A stretch of 64,000 nt of DNA from Adlercreutzia murintestinalis (GCF_943192905.1 NZ_CALPCC010000001.1:85583-149582); one strand, 5' to 3'; numbered from the stretch's first letter, positions 33,469 to 42,063 are shown. The notes: generated from the sequence alone by a model not told the origin. Numbers and translations are program-made.

Positions 33469-33702
33469 ATGTGTTTCAGACCTGCTGATGCTTCCGCCGG
33501 CCCAATGAAGTGCCCTGAGTGCGGCAAGCCCATCCAGATGCTTGGCGGCATGAAGATCGAGAAGTGCCCCTTCTGCAAGGCCGACTTCTCTGAGTACATC
33601 AACGGCACGAAGCCGGTTCCGGGTGCCCCCGGTGCCCCGGCTGCTCCGGGCGCTCCTGGCGCACCGGCTGCCCCTGGTGCTCCGAAGCCGCCCAGCGCCT
33701 AA
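33469..33702 (+). CDS. Small zinc-ribbon protein with Gly-Ala-Pro tail
   Basis: 77 residues. Two Cys pairs (CPECGKPIQML... and CPFCKADF) form a rubredoxin-like or zinc-ribbon knuckle. The C-terminal 35 residues are G-A-P and A-A-P triplets resembling collagen-type repeats but not strictly Gly every third residue. A ribosome site (CAGGAGAGCGAT) precedes the ATG at 33469; the second Met (residue 13) could also be used. A strong terminator follows. Monocistronic. Function unknown. Confidence 0.7.
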   Translation: MCFRPADASAGPMKCPECGKPIQMLGGMKIEKCPFCKADFSEYINGTKPVPGAPGAPAAPGAPGAPAAPGAPKPPSA

Positions 33703-33722
33703 GGAATACCTTATTGGAGAGA

Positions 33723-33752
33723 AGAAGCCCGGCAATGCCGGGCTTCTTTTTT
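33723..33752 (+). terminator. Rho-independent terminator
   Basis: AGAAGCCCGGC and GCCGGGCTTCT form an 11-bp stem with loop AAT, followed by TTTTT, 20 bases after the zinc-ribbon gene stop. The A-rich 5' side may also end the minus-strand surface operon. Confidence 0.92.
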
Positions 33753-33803
33753 GCTTCTTATAGTTCGCCTTGGTAGCGTGCTTCTCCGTGGTAGGCGAAT
33801 GGA

Positions 33804-34304
33804 TCACGCCTCTGACGATGCCGCTCGGACGATTTCCGGCCATTGCCGCACTTCAAGCTTTTGACGATAGTTAACTGACTTGATCAGACCAAGGTAGAAC
33901 CCCTTACAGCCGAACGTGCCAGGCTTCCTCAAACGATTGCGATACAACCACTCACGATTGTAGACCTGACCTTCAGCGTTAGCGTACGCGAGCATCGCAG
34001 CATGGCCATCCTCGTCAGCAGAAATGTACCACAGCGCATGGAACAACTCATCGCTGCCAATGTGCTGCCCTTCCGCTTCCCATCGGCCTGAATATACGAA
34101 GAGGACATCTTCCGGAAAGATCTCAAAAGCTTTGATCTGCAGATCCTCGGGAACGGTATCAACATCAAGATAGACCTCTTCGCATTCGAAGACCGCATTT
34201 GCCTCCACCAGGATACGGAACAGAGATGGCTCCACCAGAGCAGAATCGATCATGCCAGGAAAGGGAAACCGTTCCGCGATCAGCATCTTTCTGGCACGGA
34301 CCAT
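33804..34304 (-). CDS. Unknown cytoplasmic protein at the end of the surface operon
   Basis: 166 residues, without signal peptide or TM. Acidic first half (FECEEVYLDVDTVPEDLQIKAF) with aromatic clusters (ALWYISADEDGHAAMLAYANAEG), and a basic C-terminal part (YRNRLRKPGTFGCKGFYLG). A GGTGGG ribosome site precedes the ATG at 34304. It lies 33 bases after the membrane protein gene in the same direction and is probably the last gene of the transcription unit. I do not recognise the family. Confidence 0.6.
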   Translation of the reverse strand: MVRARKMLIAERFPFPGMIDSALVEPSLFRILVEANAVFECEEVYLDVDTVPEDLQIKAFEIFPEDVLFVYSGRWEAEGQHIGSDELFHALWYISADEDGHAAMLAYANAEGQVYNREWLYRNRLRKPGTFGCKGFYLGLIKSVNYRQKLEVRQWPEIVRAASSEA

Positions 34305-34337
34305 CTCATGCCCACCTATCGAACCCTAGCTTTGAGC

Positions 34338-34937
34338 CTAGCTTTTGATATTCAGATGTAATGCGGCAGCGGCTTGACCCGCTTCTTCCCCGGTCGAAGG
34401 ATCGACCGCTGTGAACGTTGCGGTGGCATTGTGCTCGCCAGCTGCTAGCTGCTTCGTCAATCGAATGCTCTCGATATAGTGGTTCGGTGTGATGACACCA
34501 GATTCATAGAGCACATCGCCCGTTTCATCTTCCGTAATGACCACGCGCATGTTGTAGGGATTGTTCGGCACGTTTTCGATATAGGCATACCCATCAGAAT
34601 TAGCATTCTCGAACTCAATGTCAGAAGCGATGGAAATATTGAACATACCGGTAGCGATCTCACGCTCGCTTTCAGCCTGCATCTCTTCTTCGGTTTTATA
34701 GGGGGCTTGGCCTTCCTGCTGGCCACTATCATTGCCGCTTCCATTCAAAACGAAGAATACGATGGTACCGACGACGGCAATGGCCACAACAACAACGATC
34801 AAGGCTATGATCACGTTACGCCGTGTGCCATGGGCGTTCTTTTGCGCCTTGGCAATGGCATCTGCCGCAGCTGATCCCTGAGCCGGGTATCCAGGCTGCG
34901 ATGTCTGGTTAGGTGTCTCTCCTGCGTTATTGCTCAT
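34338..34937 (-). CDS. One-TM membrane-anchored beta-domain protein (paralog 1 of 4)
   Basis: 199 residues: a Pro/Gln-rich cytoplasmic N-terminus, one TM segment (about 43-65, VIIALIVVVVAIAVVGTIVFFVL) with basic residues before it (type II topology), an acidic stalk, and a C-terminal extracellular beta domain. That domain has MFNISIASDIEF, YAYIENVPNNPYNMRV, DETGDVLYESGVITPNHYIE and TFTAVDPSTGEEAGQA. The same domain occurs in the products at 38350, 40874 and 42467. It resembles uncharacterised proteins common in gut Clostridia. Each copy sits next to a secreted surface protein, so an anchoring or assembly role for that partner is likely; this is inference. Confidence 0.7.
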   Translation of the reverse strand: MSNNAGETPNQTSQPGYPAQGSAAADAIAKAQKNAHGTRRNVIIALIVVVVAIAVVGTIVFFVLNGSGNDSGQQEGQAPYKTEEEMQAESEREIATGMFNISIASDIEFENANSDGYAYIENVPNNPYNMRVVITEDETGDVLYESGVITPNHYIESIRLTKQLAAGEHNATATFTAVDPSTGEEAGQAAAALHLNIKS

Positions 34938-35064
34938 ACAAACAATCTCTTCCTCTTGTCATGCGACCCGTGCAGGATCGCTCCGGTACCTCACGCGCAA
35001 ACGCGCCTATGTATGCTCCCAGCATGCGAAAGCTGCTTGCTGAAACGCATCCGAGCGCACTGAG

Positions 35065-35427
35065 CTAGTTCGGATACATGTATGATCGCGATCCCATCCG
35101 TTGCTCTATGCGCTCGACGATGCCAACCAAGTATTGGAGCAACTGCTCGCAACCACCCGCCGATCCGCCGAACGAGCCCTGTCCCATTTGCATATGCTGG
35201 ATCTGCTCTTGCAGCGAAGCTAATTCCGAATAGGCTTGCTGCATCTGCTGATCCTTGTTGGCTAGCTGCTCTTGGTAATACCGATCGCGCCGCAAGATCT
35301 CTTGCTCATATGTCTTGGAAAGCGTATCCAGATGATTGATCGCGTCTATTTCGTCCACGCCCCCAAGCTTGCGCTTCTTGAACTTCACATTGGCGATGTA
35401 GCTTTCTCCGATCTGGGTCACAGCCAT
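35065..35427 (-). CDS. DivIVA/GpsB-like coiled-coil protein
   Basis: 120 residues. The N-terminus (VKFKKRKLGGVDEIDAINHLDTLSKTYE) fits the DivIVA/GpsB membrane-binding pattern FxxKLxGYDExEVxxFLDxxxxxYE. A coiled coil rich in Gln/Glu follows (YYQEQLANKDQQMQQAYSEL...), then a Gly-rich turn and a last helix. DivIVA proteins mark poles and septa. Its ATG overlaps the stop of the 966-residue surface protein by one base (TGATG), so their translation is coupled. Presence in a surface operon suggests it places or organises the export or assembly site. The match is by motif only. Confidence 0.6.
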   Translation of the reverse strand: MAVTQIGESYIANVKFKKRKLGGVDEIDAINHLDTLSKTYEQEILRRDRYYQEQLANKDQQMQQAYSELASLQEQIQHMQMGQGSFGGSAGGCEQLLQYLVGIVERIEQRMGSRSYMYPN

Positions 35428-38327
35428 CAGGCATCACCTTTCATCTGGTTAATCTTAGTAGCATCGACCGTCAGTACCTGCTTCGATTCCCTGCTCTTCC
35501 TGCGTACGAGCAGGAGCACGACCACAGCAACCGCAGCAATGCCGATCAGCACCAGAGTCACAATCCCCATCACGTCACCGGTCTTCGAGAGGCCGGACCC
35601 AATGACGGTAGGCGTCTTTACCCCGCTCAGAAGACCACTGCCACTACCCGTGCCATTTCCTGAGGTGCCATTGGTGAGGATGTCGTTCAAAGATGGATCC
35701 GACACCAAACCACGTGCGAATGTCACTTCAAGGGTCTGATGCCGGTCAGCACTGCTCGTATGCGTGAGCACATGCGTATCGCCCACACCAGCGCTGATAC
35801 CGTTCTTCACCGCACCCGAGATGTGATTGCCATACACTGGCAAGAGCACGAACTTTGCCGTAGAGCCTGGCGTGATGCGAAGCTGCTTGGATGCGGCAAG
35901 CATCTCGGACGGACGCGCAGCATACGAAGTAGCGTCGCGCTGTATCTGCGCTGTTGCCGTCAGCAGCCCTTGTTCGCTCACGGAAGCATTCTCAGCAGAC
36001 TGCGGAACAACCGTGCCGCTCTGAGATTCAGGAGCGTTCAGGTCGAGCAGATCCTCGATCATGCCATTTTCGTTCTGCAAGACAACATACACATATCCAG
36101 CATTCTCACCATTGATCGTAACGTCAACGATGAATGGACCGTCTGCCGGGTCGACTCCTGGATTATTGGGATTATTCGGGTCGTCCGGGTTATTCGGGTC
36201 GCCGGATCCGTTCGGGTTATCGGGATCGAACGGGCCTATCCCAGAATCGGGTGGCCACTCACCCGCTTTGAAATCGATCACCAACGCACGCGATGAACTT
36301 CCATTGTAGGGAACCGTGGCTACCCACACGCCATCGCCCCGATAGATCAGGTTCTCTTTCGGAAGCTTCACGCCATCAAGCGTTGCCGCGCCGATCGTCT
36401 GACCCTCGTTCGCTTCTATTCTGAACGTGCCATTTTCGCCTACTGGCATGGTGGTAGCACCGCTGACGGTAGCAGCATCAGCGGGGTTCGTCGTTACTGA
36501 AACCGTCCAAGAACCCCGAATGGGCCCATCTCCCCGCGCAAAGAAGACCTCTACGTTCTTGTCCTCGTTGACAACCGGGAAGGCAAAGGACGTTCCGTTC
36601 ACAAACACAGCCTTGCCATTTACCGTGACCCCAGCCACATGGTAGCCACCCTGTGGCTGGAAGATGACGAGCGCATCGGTGGCTCCATGCACATACTGCT
36701 TCGCTGAGGCCTCGCCTGCCGTCTGATCTCCCACTGCTACCGTGCCCATGCCCTTGCATACATCGGCAACCTTCGCAGCAACCATATGATTCTGACCATG
36801 CAAGGGATCATTCGGGTCGTCCTTGTTCACGAAGGAGAAGCTCACATCCACCACGCCATTGCCGGTGACCGGCCCTATCGTGATGGCGTTCTCGCTCGTT
36901 TCCTTCACAGGAGCAGCACCGGTCGACGAAGTAGCGCTCAGCACATACCCCACATTCGGATTCGCCTGCAACACCAACGTGCCACCATCGGCCACCGTAT
37001 AGGTCTTGCTTGAGCCGGTGATGCCCACCACCGTGCCGCCAGCGCCAACGTTGACGACAACCGAATGCGTGCCGCCCCCGCTTGACCCAGCGCTCTTGCC
37101 AAGCAGCGCAAAATACCCCAGCTTGTATGTCTTGATAGAAGCGAATCCTGGATGATCCTTGTCCAGTTCTACGGTCTTCTCTTCGATCTGATCGGTCTGA
37201 GTGGGGTCTTCCGCGAAAAGCGCACCGGTCGGATACGCCCATGTCTGCCAATCGGTCATATCGGCAGATGCCCCTTCGCCGAACCCTGAGCCTTTCGCAT
37301 AGCGCACGTGTACGTTCACCGGACCAATGTATGCCTTATCCTGCGTGACCACGCCGTTCCCATCCCGCACGACCAGCAGGATCTGATACACGCGATCTAT
37401 AGAACGATCCCCTGCCTTGCCCTGGAAAGCATCCCAAACAGAGGAACCCGTCATGCGGTCGATGGGCACGACCACCAGCTTGGCGTCCTTGCGAATGTTC
37501 CCAGAGATGGTTATCTCAACATCGGTTTTACCGTCGCCATCAACATCTTCCTCATAAACCCAATCCGGATGCTTCAGCGAACCATCGGGATTCGTTTCCG
37601 TGCCGTCGATATTCCCGTAATCTCCCGTGTCTGCCGGGTCGGTGAACGTGGTGGTTGTTCTGGCATACCCAACAAGGTCGTCGCCTCGGTACAGAAGGAT
37701 CTCCCACATGAGCTCCACGTAGCCATCTGCCTCTATATAGCCCCACAGCAGATCCTTATTGTTCTCCACGTACTCTTTCGTTCCCGGGCAAGGTACGCGC
37801 ACAACGCCAGAGCTATCACTGGCTGCCGGAACCGGCGTCTTTCCCAGCATCTCCTGTGCAAAGCTGCCATTAAGATACACGTTCCACGAATACTGAGCGC
37901 TGTTGCCCGTTTTGATATCAGCCCAAATGTCGGTATAGTTCGCATCGGCGGCATATGCTTTCTCAACGAGCGAGAACGCCTGAGACACTCTGCCCCACGG
38001 GAACACGCCCGTGCTGGGCGGGGTTATATCTTCCACCGTTATGTCGACCTTAGCGAATACGCCCACTTCTGTTTTGGCCGTGGCGGCTCCATCCTTGACG
38101 ATCACCTCTTCATCGGTGTACCCACGCTCAGGATCGTCTATGGTGCCCTCGTCTCCAACGATGGTGCCCTTTTCGCCTGGACCGCCTACATCTGCGAACG
38201 CAGGGAAGCACATGCCCACGCACAGCACGACAGCAAGAACCGCTAACAACACCGCCCGCAGAGAGTATGCAACTCCAGGGTGTGAATGCCTTGGAGTTGC
38301 ATCAATATGGCGTTTTGTATCCTTCAT
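35427..38327 (-). CDS. Large surface protein with sortase-type or TM C-terminal anchor
   Basis: 966 residues. A 20-residue basic N-tail and signal peptide are followed by a motif shared with the 258-residue subunit at 39945: KGTIVGDEGTIDDPERGYTD and AKTEVGVFAKVDITV here against QGSIIGDQATADNLENQYTD and AKTEVGVFSRLGQIKV there. Several Ig/beta-repeat stretches follow (GAGGTVVGITGSSKTYTVADGG, VTVNGKAVFVNG), then a Pro/Asn/Asp linker (DPNNPDDPNNPNN, about residues 695-730), a last beta domain, and LSKTGD-type sorting motif plus a TM helix and RRKSRESK. The motif LSKTG departs from LPXTG and a further 20 residues follow, so membrane retention is an alternative. It is probably a stalk or tip protein of the surface structure. 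Confidence 0.75.
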   Translation of the reverse strand: MKDTKRHIDATPRHSHPGVAYSLRAVLLAVLAVVLCVGMCFPAFADVGGPGEKGTIVGDEGTIDDPERGYTDEEVIVKDGAATAKTEVGVFAKVDITVEDITPPSTGVFPWGRVSQAFSLVEKAYAADANYTDIWADIKTGNSAQYSWNVYLNGSFAQEMLGKTPVPAASDSSGVVRVPCPGTKEYVENNKDLLWGYIEADGYVELMWEILLYRGDDLVGYARTTTTFTDPADTGDYGNIDGTETNPDGSLKHPDWVYEEDVDGDGKTDVEITISGNIRKDAKLVVVPIDRMTGSSVWDAFQGKAGDRSIDRVYQILLVVRDGNGVVTQDKAYIGPVNVHVRYAKGSGFGEGASADMTDWQTWAYPTGALFAEDPTQTDQIEEKTVELDKDHPGFASIKTYKLGYFALLGKSAGSSGGGTHSVVVNVGAGGTVVGITGSSKTYTVADGGTLVLQANPNVGYVLSATSSTGAAPVKETSENAITIGPVTGNGVVDVSFSFVNKDDPNDPLHGQNHMVAAKVADVCKGMGTVAVGDQTAGEASAKQYVHGATDALVIFQPQGGYHVAGVTVNGKAVFVNGTSFAFPVVNEDKNVEVFFARGDGPIRGSWTVSVTTNPADAATVSGATTMPVGENGTFRIEANEGQTIGAATLDGVKLPKENLIYRGDGVWVATVPYNGSSSRALVIDFKAGEWPPDSGIGPFDPDNPNGSGDPNNPDDPNNPNNPGVDPADGPFIVDVTINGENAGYVYVVLQNENGMIEDLLDLNAPESQSGTVVPQSAENASVSEQGLLTATAQIQRDATSYAARPSEMLAASKQLRITPGSTAKFVLLPVYGNHISGAVKNGISAGVGDTHVLTHTSSADRHQTLEVTFARGLVSDPSLNDILTNGTSGNGTGSGSGLLSGVKTPTVIGSGLSKTGDVMGIVTLVLIGIAAVAVVVLLLVRRKSRESKQVLTVDATKINQMKGDA

Positions 38328-38349
38328 ATCAAAACTCGCTTTCGCAGTC

Positions 38350-38934
38350 CTAGCCTTCGACCATGATGGTCACTTGCGCATTCACGGCGCCGACCTCTTC
38401 TTCTGTGTCGGGGTCGAGCGCATGGAAGAGCGCTGTTGCCTGATACGTGCCCGGATCAAGGTCCTTCAGAAGCTTCGCGCTGGTTATGTGGTGGTTAGGC
38501 TCCAATACTCCCGATTCGTAGAGCACGTCTCCCGTTTCATCTTCGGTGATCACGCAATCAAGCAGATACCGATTACCTGGCACGTTCTCTATGCGCACTT
38601 CCCCTTCGCTCTCTCCATCAGGGAATATCATCGTATGCGCAATGGAGATGTCGAACATGCTCTCATCTACCACGCGGTTGAGCTCGGCTTGTATCTCGGC
38701 CTCGGTCTTACCATCAAGCTGGCCGAATTCCGCATCGCCGCTACGCATGCGCCCCGGCATATCGATATCGGTGCACATATACAAGCTCAGCAGCGCCGCT
38801 ATGATGATCGCAATGAGCGCAACGATGATGGTAACGATGCGACGACGCTTCTTTGATCGTTGCTGGGCCTCCAGCTTCGCACGCGCGGCGGCGCCCATAT
38901 TCGCGTTCATCTGTTCATTCATCGGTGTATTCAA
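38350..38934 (-). CDS. One-TM membrane-anchored beta-domain protein (paralog 2 of 4)
   Basis: 194 residues. The start is a TTG at 38934 with AAGGATACGCA before it; ATG codons at 38922 or 38910 are alternatives. A cytoplasmic N-terminus with KKRRR leads into a TM segment (about 32-54), then an extracellular domain: KTEAEIQAELNRVVDESMFDISIA, RIENVPGNRYLLDCV, DETGDVLYESGVLEPNHH, FHALDPDTEEEVGAV. The phrase ETGDVLYESG is identical to that in paralog 1. It sits 22 bases upstream of the 966-residue surface protein gene, in the same direction. Confidence 0.7.
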   Translation of the reverse strand: MNTPMNEQMNANMGAAARAKLEAQQRSKKRRRIVTIIVALIAIIIAALLSLYMCTDIDMPGRMRSGDAEFGQLDGKTEAEIQAELNRVVDESMFDISIAHTMIFPDGESEGEVRIENVPGNRYLLDCVITEDETGDVLYESGVLEPNHHITSAKLLKDLDPGTYQATALFHALDPDTEEEVGAVNAQVTIMVEG

Positions 38935-38996
38935 TGCGTATCCTTTGCCGTAACTGCGTCCAAGCGCTCTCTGTGTCTTTGAACGTTACGTTCCCG

Positions 38997-39797
38997 CTAG
39001 TTGGTTTCCGCCGGTATGATGGTGTAGGTGATGTCGAATGCATGCAAAGCCTTCACCGCTTCGGCCGGTATGGGCGCGGTCACCCGGGAATTGAAGCCTT
39101 CGATAGTGATGCCCATGACCCCGGGCTGGATGCTCCCGTCGTTCGTTCGCTGGGCAGCATCTATGGTGAGGGGATATCTATGCATGATGTCCATATCAGG
39201 CTCGGTGATCCCGTCATCCGTTACACCTAAAGGCCCTATAGGAGTAGTGCTGTTATCAGCAAAGAGGCGAACGAACAACTGACTGATGTATCCCTCGTCG
39301 GTATTCTGATCGAAAGTCGGCTGCCCACCCACCCATTGGTAGTCCTTGAAGCCGAAACCGCTTGGTTTCGTCTGGCCGGGGTGCTCGGGGTCGGGTATCT
39401 GGGACGTTGTATGGATGCTCTTCACGCGCACCTTGAAATCAGAGAAATTCTCTATGCCATAGCCTGACCCCGATCGGGATGGACCATCGGCACTGGCAGA
39501 GCTTCCAGCCACCGATGCCTGCGTACGCGGGTCGGGACCTGAGAATTCGCCCCCATCCCATGTGAGCGCAAGCGCAACGCGCACGGGTACTGATACCCTT
39601 AGCTGGGACGCGCTGGCATACATAGCCACATTGCTTCCGGCTGAAACATCGCTCGCACCGCTCTGTGGCTCATGCACCGTATCATCTCCCACCGCAGTAG
39701 CAAACGCCACAGAAGGCGCTGCGCACAGAGCGCATGCTAGCGACAGGGCGCATGCGCATACACGAATACCTCTTAATATGATTCGAGCCATGTTCAT
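38997..39797 (-). CDS. Secreted V-x-VP domain subunit (minor)
   Basis: 266 residues. A signal peptide (ending VAFATA) and the shared subunit domain: LRVSVPVRVALALTWDGGEFSGPDPRT, SGSGYGIENFSDFKVRV, VMGITIEGFNSRV and a terminal AFDITYTII. This follows the 258-residue subunit at 39945 almost motif by motif (KVSVPTKVALAL, ISGPDPRT, SGSGYGIENLGG, VMGITIGGTNSQ, LDITYTIGV). There is no anchor motif. It is probably a fibre or surface-layer-like subunit that pairs with the major one. Double hairpins separate it from the upstream subunit gene, so it may be expressed at a lower level. Confidence 0.7.
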   Translation of the reverse strand: MNMARIILRGIRVCACALSLACALCAAPSVAFATAVGDDTVHEPQSGASDVSAGSNVAMYASASQLRVSVPVRVALALTWDGGEFSGPDPRTQASVAGSSASADGPSRSGSGYGIENFSDFKVRVKSIHTTSQIPDPEHPGQTKPSGFGFKDYQWVGGQPTFDQNTDEGYISQLFVRLFADNSTTPIGPLGVTDDGITEPDMDIMHRYPLTIDAAQRTNDGSIQPGVMGITIEGFNSRVTAPIPAEAVKALHAFDITYTIIPAETN

Positions 39798-39846
39798 CCT
39801 CGCTCTGTCTTGGTTCTCCTAGAAGGGCTTTTGGATCTGTTTCAAA

Positions 39847-39922
39847 GCCGTTTGCTGACAACACGGTCTGGGGTGTGTTGCCAGCAAACGGCCTGTTGCC
39901 GGGTGCCCGAAACCCGGCAACA
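39847..39922 (-). terminator. Tandem hairpins between major and minor subunit genes
   Basis: In minus-strand order, TGTTGCCGGGT/ACCCGGCAACA (39894-39922) is followed by a longer stem GCCGTTTGCTGGC... with its complement (39847-39892). The latter ends in a short CTTTG rather than a T run. This fits a partial terminator or mRNA processing/stabilising element giving excess major subunit. Confidence 0.6.
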
Positions 39923-39944
39923 AGACCCTTGTTACACGTACTGC

Positions 39945-40721
39945 TTACACACCGATGGTGTAGGTGATGTCCAAAGCCTTGGTGGCTTCCACGGCCTCAG
40001 AACCGATGCTGCCAGCAAGCTGGGAGTTGGTGCCCCCGATGGTGATACCCATGACGGTGGGAGTGACCGTCTCGCCCTGCTCGGTCGCGCGGCCGATCGT
40101 CCACGTAACGTTCTGGGTAGCCTTCAGGTTAGTGATGGCAGCGCCAGACGTACCCTCAGCTGTATTGGCCACCGGAGTCAGGCTCAGAGCCAGACCAGCG
40201 GTCTTGCCAGTCGGGGCAGCAGTGCTGCTGGTTGCAGCGGAAGTGAGCAGACCGAACTTGGCATCCACAGCAGCATCGACCTTGGACACCTTGACCGGCA
40301 TGCCGCCCAGGTTCTCGATGCCATAGCCGCTGCCCGAACGCAGCACGGCAGGGGTCGTATCGTCTGCAACCTGATCGGTCGTGGATGCGGTCGTACGAGG
40401 ATCCGGACCAGAGATCGGGCCGCCAGCAGCGGTCAGAGCCAGAGCCACCTTCGTGGGCACGGAAACCTTGATCTGACCCAAGCGGCTAAACACGCCCACC
40501 TCGGTCTTAGCACCGGTGATGGAGGTCTGACCATCAGCAGGCACATACTCCTGGTCGGTGTACTGGTTCTCCAGGTTGTCTGCCGTTGCCTGGTCGCCGA
40601 TGATCGAACCCTGATCGCCGTTATCCAGCGGAGCGGCGAACGCGGGCACAGCGGTACCCACGGCCAGCGCGAAGGCCATCGTAGAGGTCAACAGTGTCTT
40701 CTTCAAAGAGCTCTTCTTCAT
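39945..40721 (-). CDS. Secreted V-x-VP domain subunit (probable major surface subunit)
   Basis: 258 residues. A clear signal peptide (MKKSSLKKTLLTSTMAFALAVGTAVPAFA) is followed by DNGDQGSIIGDQATAD, KTEVGVFSRLGQIKVSVPTKVALALTAAGG, SGSGYGIENLGGMPVKVSKV and a terminal LDITYTIGV. Composition is low in Cys, rich in Thr/Ala/Gly/Val, typical of a fibre or surface-layer subunit. A strong AGGAAC(A)-type ribosome site and the strong downstream hairpins suggest high expression. Neighbours are the anchored paralog 3 gene upstream and the minor subunit gene downstream. No sorting motif is present, so assembly must be by another mechanism. Homology is seen within this window only. Confidence 0.7.
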   Translation of the reverse strand: MKKSSLKKTLLTSTMAFALAVGTAVPAFAAPLDNGDQGSIIGDQATADNLENQYTDQEYVPADGQTSITGAKTEVGVFSRLGQIKVSVPTKVALALTAAGGPISGPDPRTTASTTDQVADDTTPAVLRSGSGYGIENLGGMPVKVSKVDAAVDAKFGLLTSAATSSTAAPTGKTAGLALSLTPVANTAEGTSGAAITNLKATQNVTWTIGRATEQGETVTPTVMGITIGGTNSQLAGSIGSEAVEATKALDITYTIGV

Positions 40722-40873
40722 TTGTTGTTCCTTTCGTCTTTTTCCCTTTATCGTTCATCCAAACGCAGCTTGCGCTGCTTCCTACATGGCCGCTTCCTAT
40801 CTTGGGCCGATAGAGAGCGGCTTCCGCAGCGCATCTAACCCATGCGCTCGGAATGGAACACGATGCATACCCT

Positions 40874-41593
40874 TTATTCATCACCTCCTTCGGTTGACTC
40901 CCCTACAGAGATGACGACCTGAGCATCAACAGCTCCGATCTCTTCATGGCTTTCTCGGTCGAAAGCCGTGAAATGAGCGACAGCCTGATGTATGCCGTCG
41001 TCAAGGGGGTAGGCAAAGGTGATGTCCTCGAAGTAATTGCCAGGAGCCACCAGCTTCGATTCGAAGATGGGATCATCCTGGTTCTCCGGGACGAGAGAGA
41101 CTTTCAGATCGTAGTGATTGCCCGGCACGTTCTCTATGTATGCTTTGCCGGTTCTGCCATCGGTAGATTCGATGACGCTGGCAATGGAGATGTCGAACAT
41201 GCTCTCATCCACCACGCGGTTGAGCTCGGCCTGTATCTCGGCCTGCGTCTTGTTGGGCGCGATGCCTTCGAGCGTGCCGTCATCATAGAGGTTCTCGGGC
41301 TGGTTCAGCGCGAAGAATGCGCCCACGCCCGCACCGGCCAGCAGCAGCAACAAGAGCACGATGATAAGAATGCGACGCTTGCGCTTCTTCTTGCGCTCTT
41401 CCTCAACGCGCGCCGAAGCGGCGGCTGCAGCCGTTGCCCCTGCGCCCGCCGGGGCGTTCAGCGGCGCAGGTGCGCCGACACCCAGTGTTGCACCAGGCAC
41501 CGCACCCGCACCCACGCTCGGTGCTGGTACTGGTCCGCCCGCGCCGTTCGAGGGCATGTTCGATGTTGACATGTTATTCGGCAGGTCTGTCAT
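40874..41593 (-). CDS. One-TM membrane-anchored beta-domain protein (paralog 3 of 4)
   Basis: 239 residues. The start at 41593 follows AGGAGACGAA; an earlier in-frame start at 41626 lacks a site. A Pro/Gly/Ala-rich cytoplasmic N-terminus of about 75 residues ends in EERKKKRKRR, then a TM segment (ILIIVLLLLLLAGAGVGAFFAL) and the family ectodomain: KTQAEIQAELNRVVDESMFDISIA, AYIENVPGNHYDLKV, FTAFDRESHEEIGAVDAQV. The block KTxAEIQAELNRVVDESMFDISIA is nearly identical to paralog 2, pointing to a recent duplication. It lies directly upstream of the major subunit gene. Confidence 0.7.
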   Translation of the reverse strand: MTDLPNNMSTSNMPSNGAGGPVPAPSVGAGAVPGATLGVGAPAPLNAPAGAGATAAAAASARVEEERKKKRKRRILIIVLLLLLLAGAGVGAFFALNQPENLYDDGTLEGIAPNKTQAEIQAELNRVVDESMFDISIASVIESTDGRTGKAYIENVPGNHYDLKVSLVPENQDDPIFESKLVAPGNYFEDITFAYPLDDGIHQAVAHFTAFDRESHEEIGAVDAQVVISVGESTEGGDE

Positions 41594-41615
41594 TTCGTCT
41601 CCTATCCCGCTGTCC

Positions 41616-41927
41616 CTATATGGCAATTCCCAGGGCCCCTACCCTGCGAACACTCCTAATAAGAGCAGCGCAAGCGCTGCCGAACGCACGGCATGTGCGT
41701 GCATATGAAAGAGATGCGAACGTGCAGATATAACGCGCGGACACACAAGCGCACCGCGCCGAAGCCACATATTCAGTTGCTGGGATGCAAGCTGCAAAAG
41801 CGCTGCACGCTGATATGGCGCGACGTAACGCAGTTACAAGATAAGAAAGGATGCGTGTATACAGAAGACCGAACGACCGAGCGCTGGCTGCATATGACAA
41901 CATTCCACGGCAACTGTACCTGAGCAT
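41616..41927 (-). CDS. Small Cys-rich frame directly under leader A (remnant or leader peptide)
   Basis: 103 codons starting MLRYSC. The ATG at 41927 sits at the same place after the shared leader hairpins as the ATG of the subunit at 63158, which starts MLRYRC, and has an AAGGGG ribosome site. The rest (many Ala, Cys, Ser, Arg; LLYTRILSYLVTALRRAISACSAF) does not look like a folded domain. It ends 22 bases before the paralog 3 start. It may be a decayed subunit gene in which only the start survived, or a translated leader that couples to the next gene. Confidence 0.4.
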   Translation of the reverse strand: MLRYSCRGMLSYAASARSFGLLYTRILSYLVTALRRAISACSAFAACIPATEYVASARCACVSARYICTFASLSYARTCRAFGSACAALIRSVRRVGALGIAI

Positions 41928-41949
41928 AGAGGAATACCCCTTGGCTCTG

Positions 41950-42063
41950 CCGTGTTCACGCCTGATGGGCGAGTCTCATAACACGGTGCGGCTATTCAGT
42001 TGCTATTTGCGACGTTGTCTCAAAACGTGTTTCATTTATACTAAATGGGCGATTTATTTGCAA
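41950..42063 (-). promoter_or_regulatory. Shared promoter and structured leader, copy A
   Basis: Minus strand: -35 TTGCAA (42058-42063), 17-bp spacer, -10 TATAAA (42035-42040). The expected start point is at hairpin 1, ACGTT-loop-AACGT (42012-42028, loop TTGAGAC). The linker ATAGCAACTGAAT follows, then hairpin 2, CCGTGTT/AACACGG (41950-41986), enclosing ATGAGAC and an inner CGCC/GGCG stem. The layout is the same as in copies B and C. It heads the 41.9-33.8 kb unit. Confidence 0.75.
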
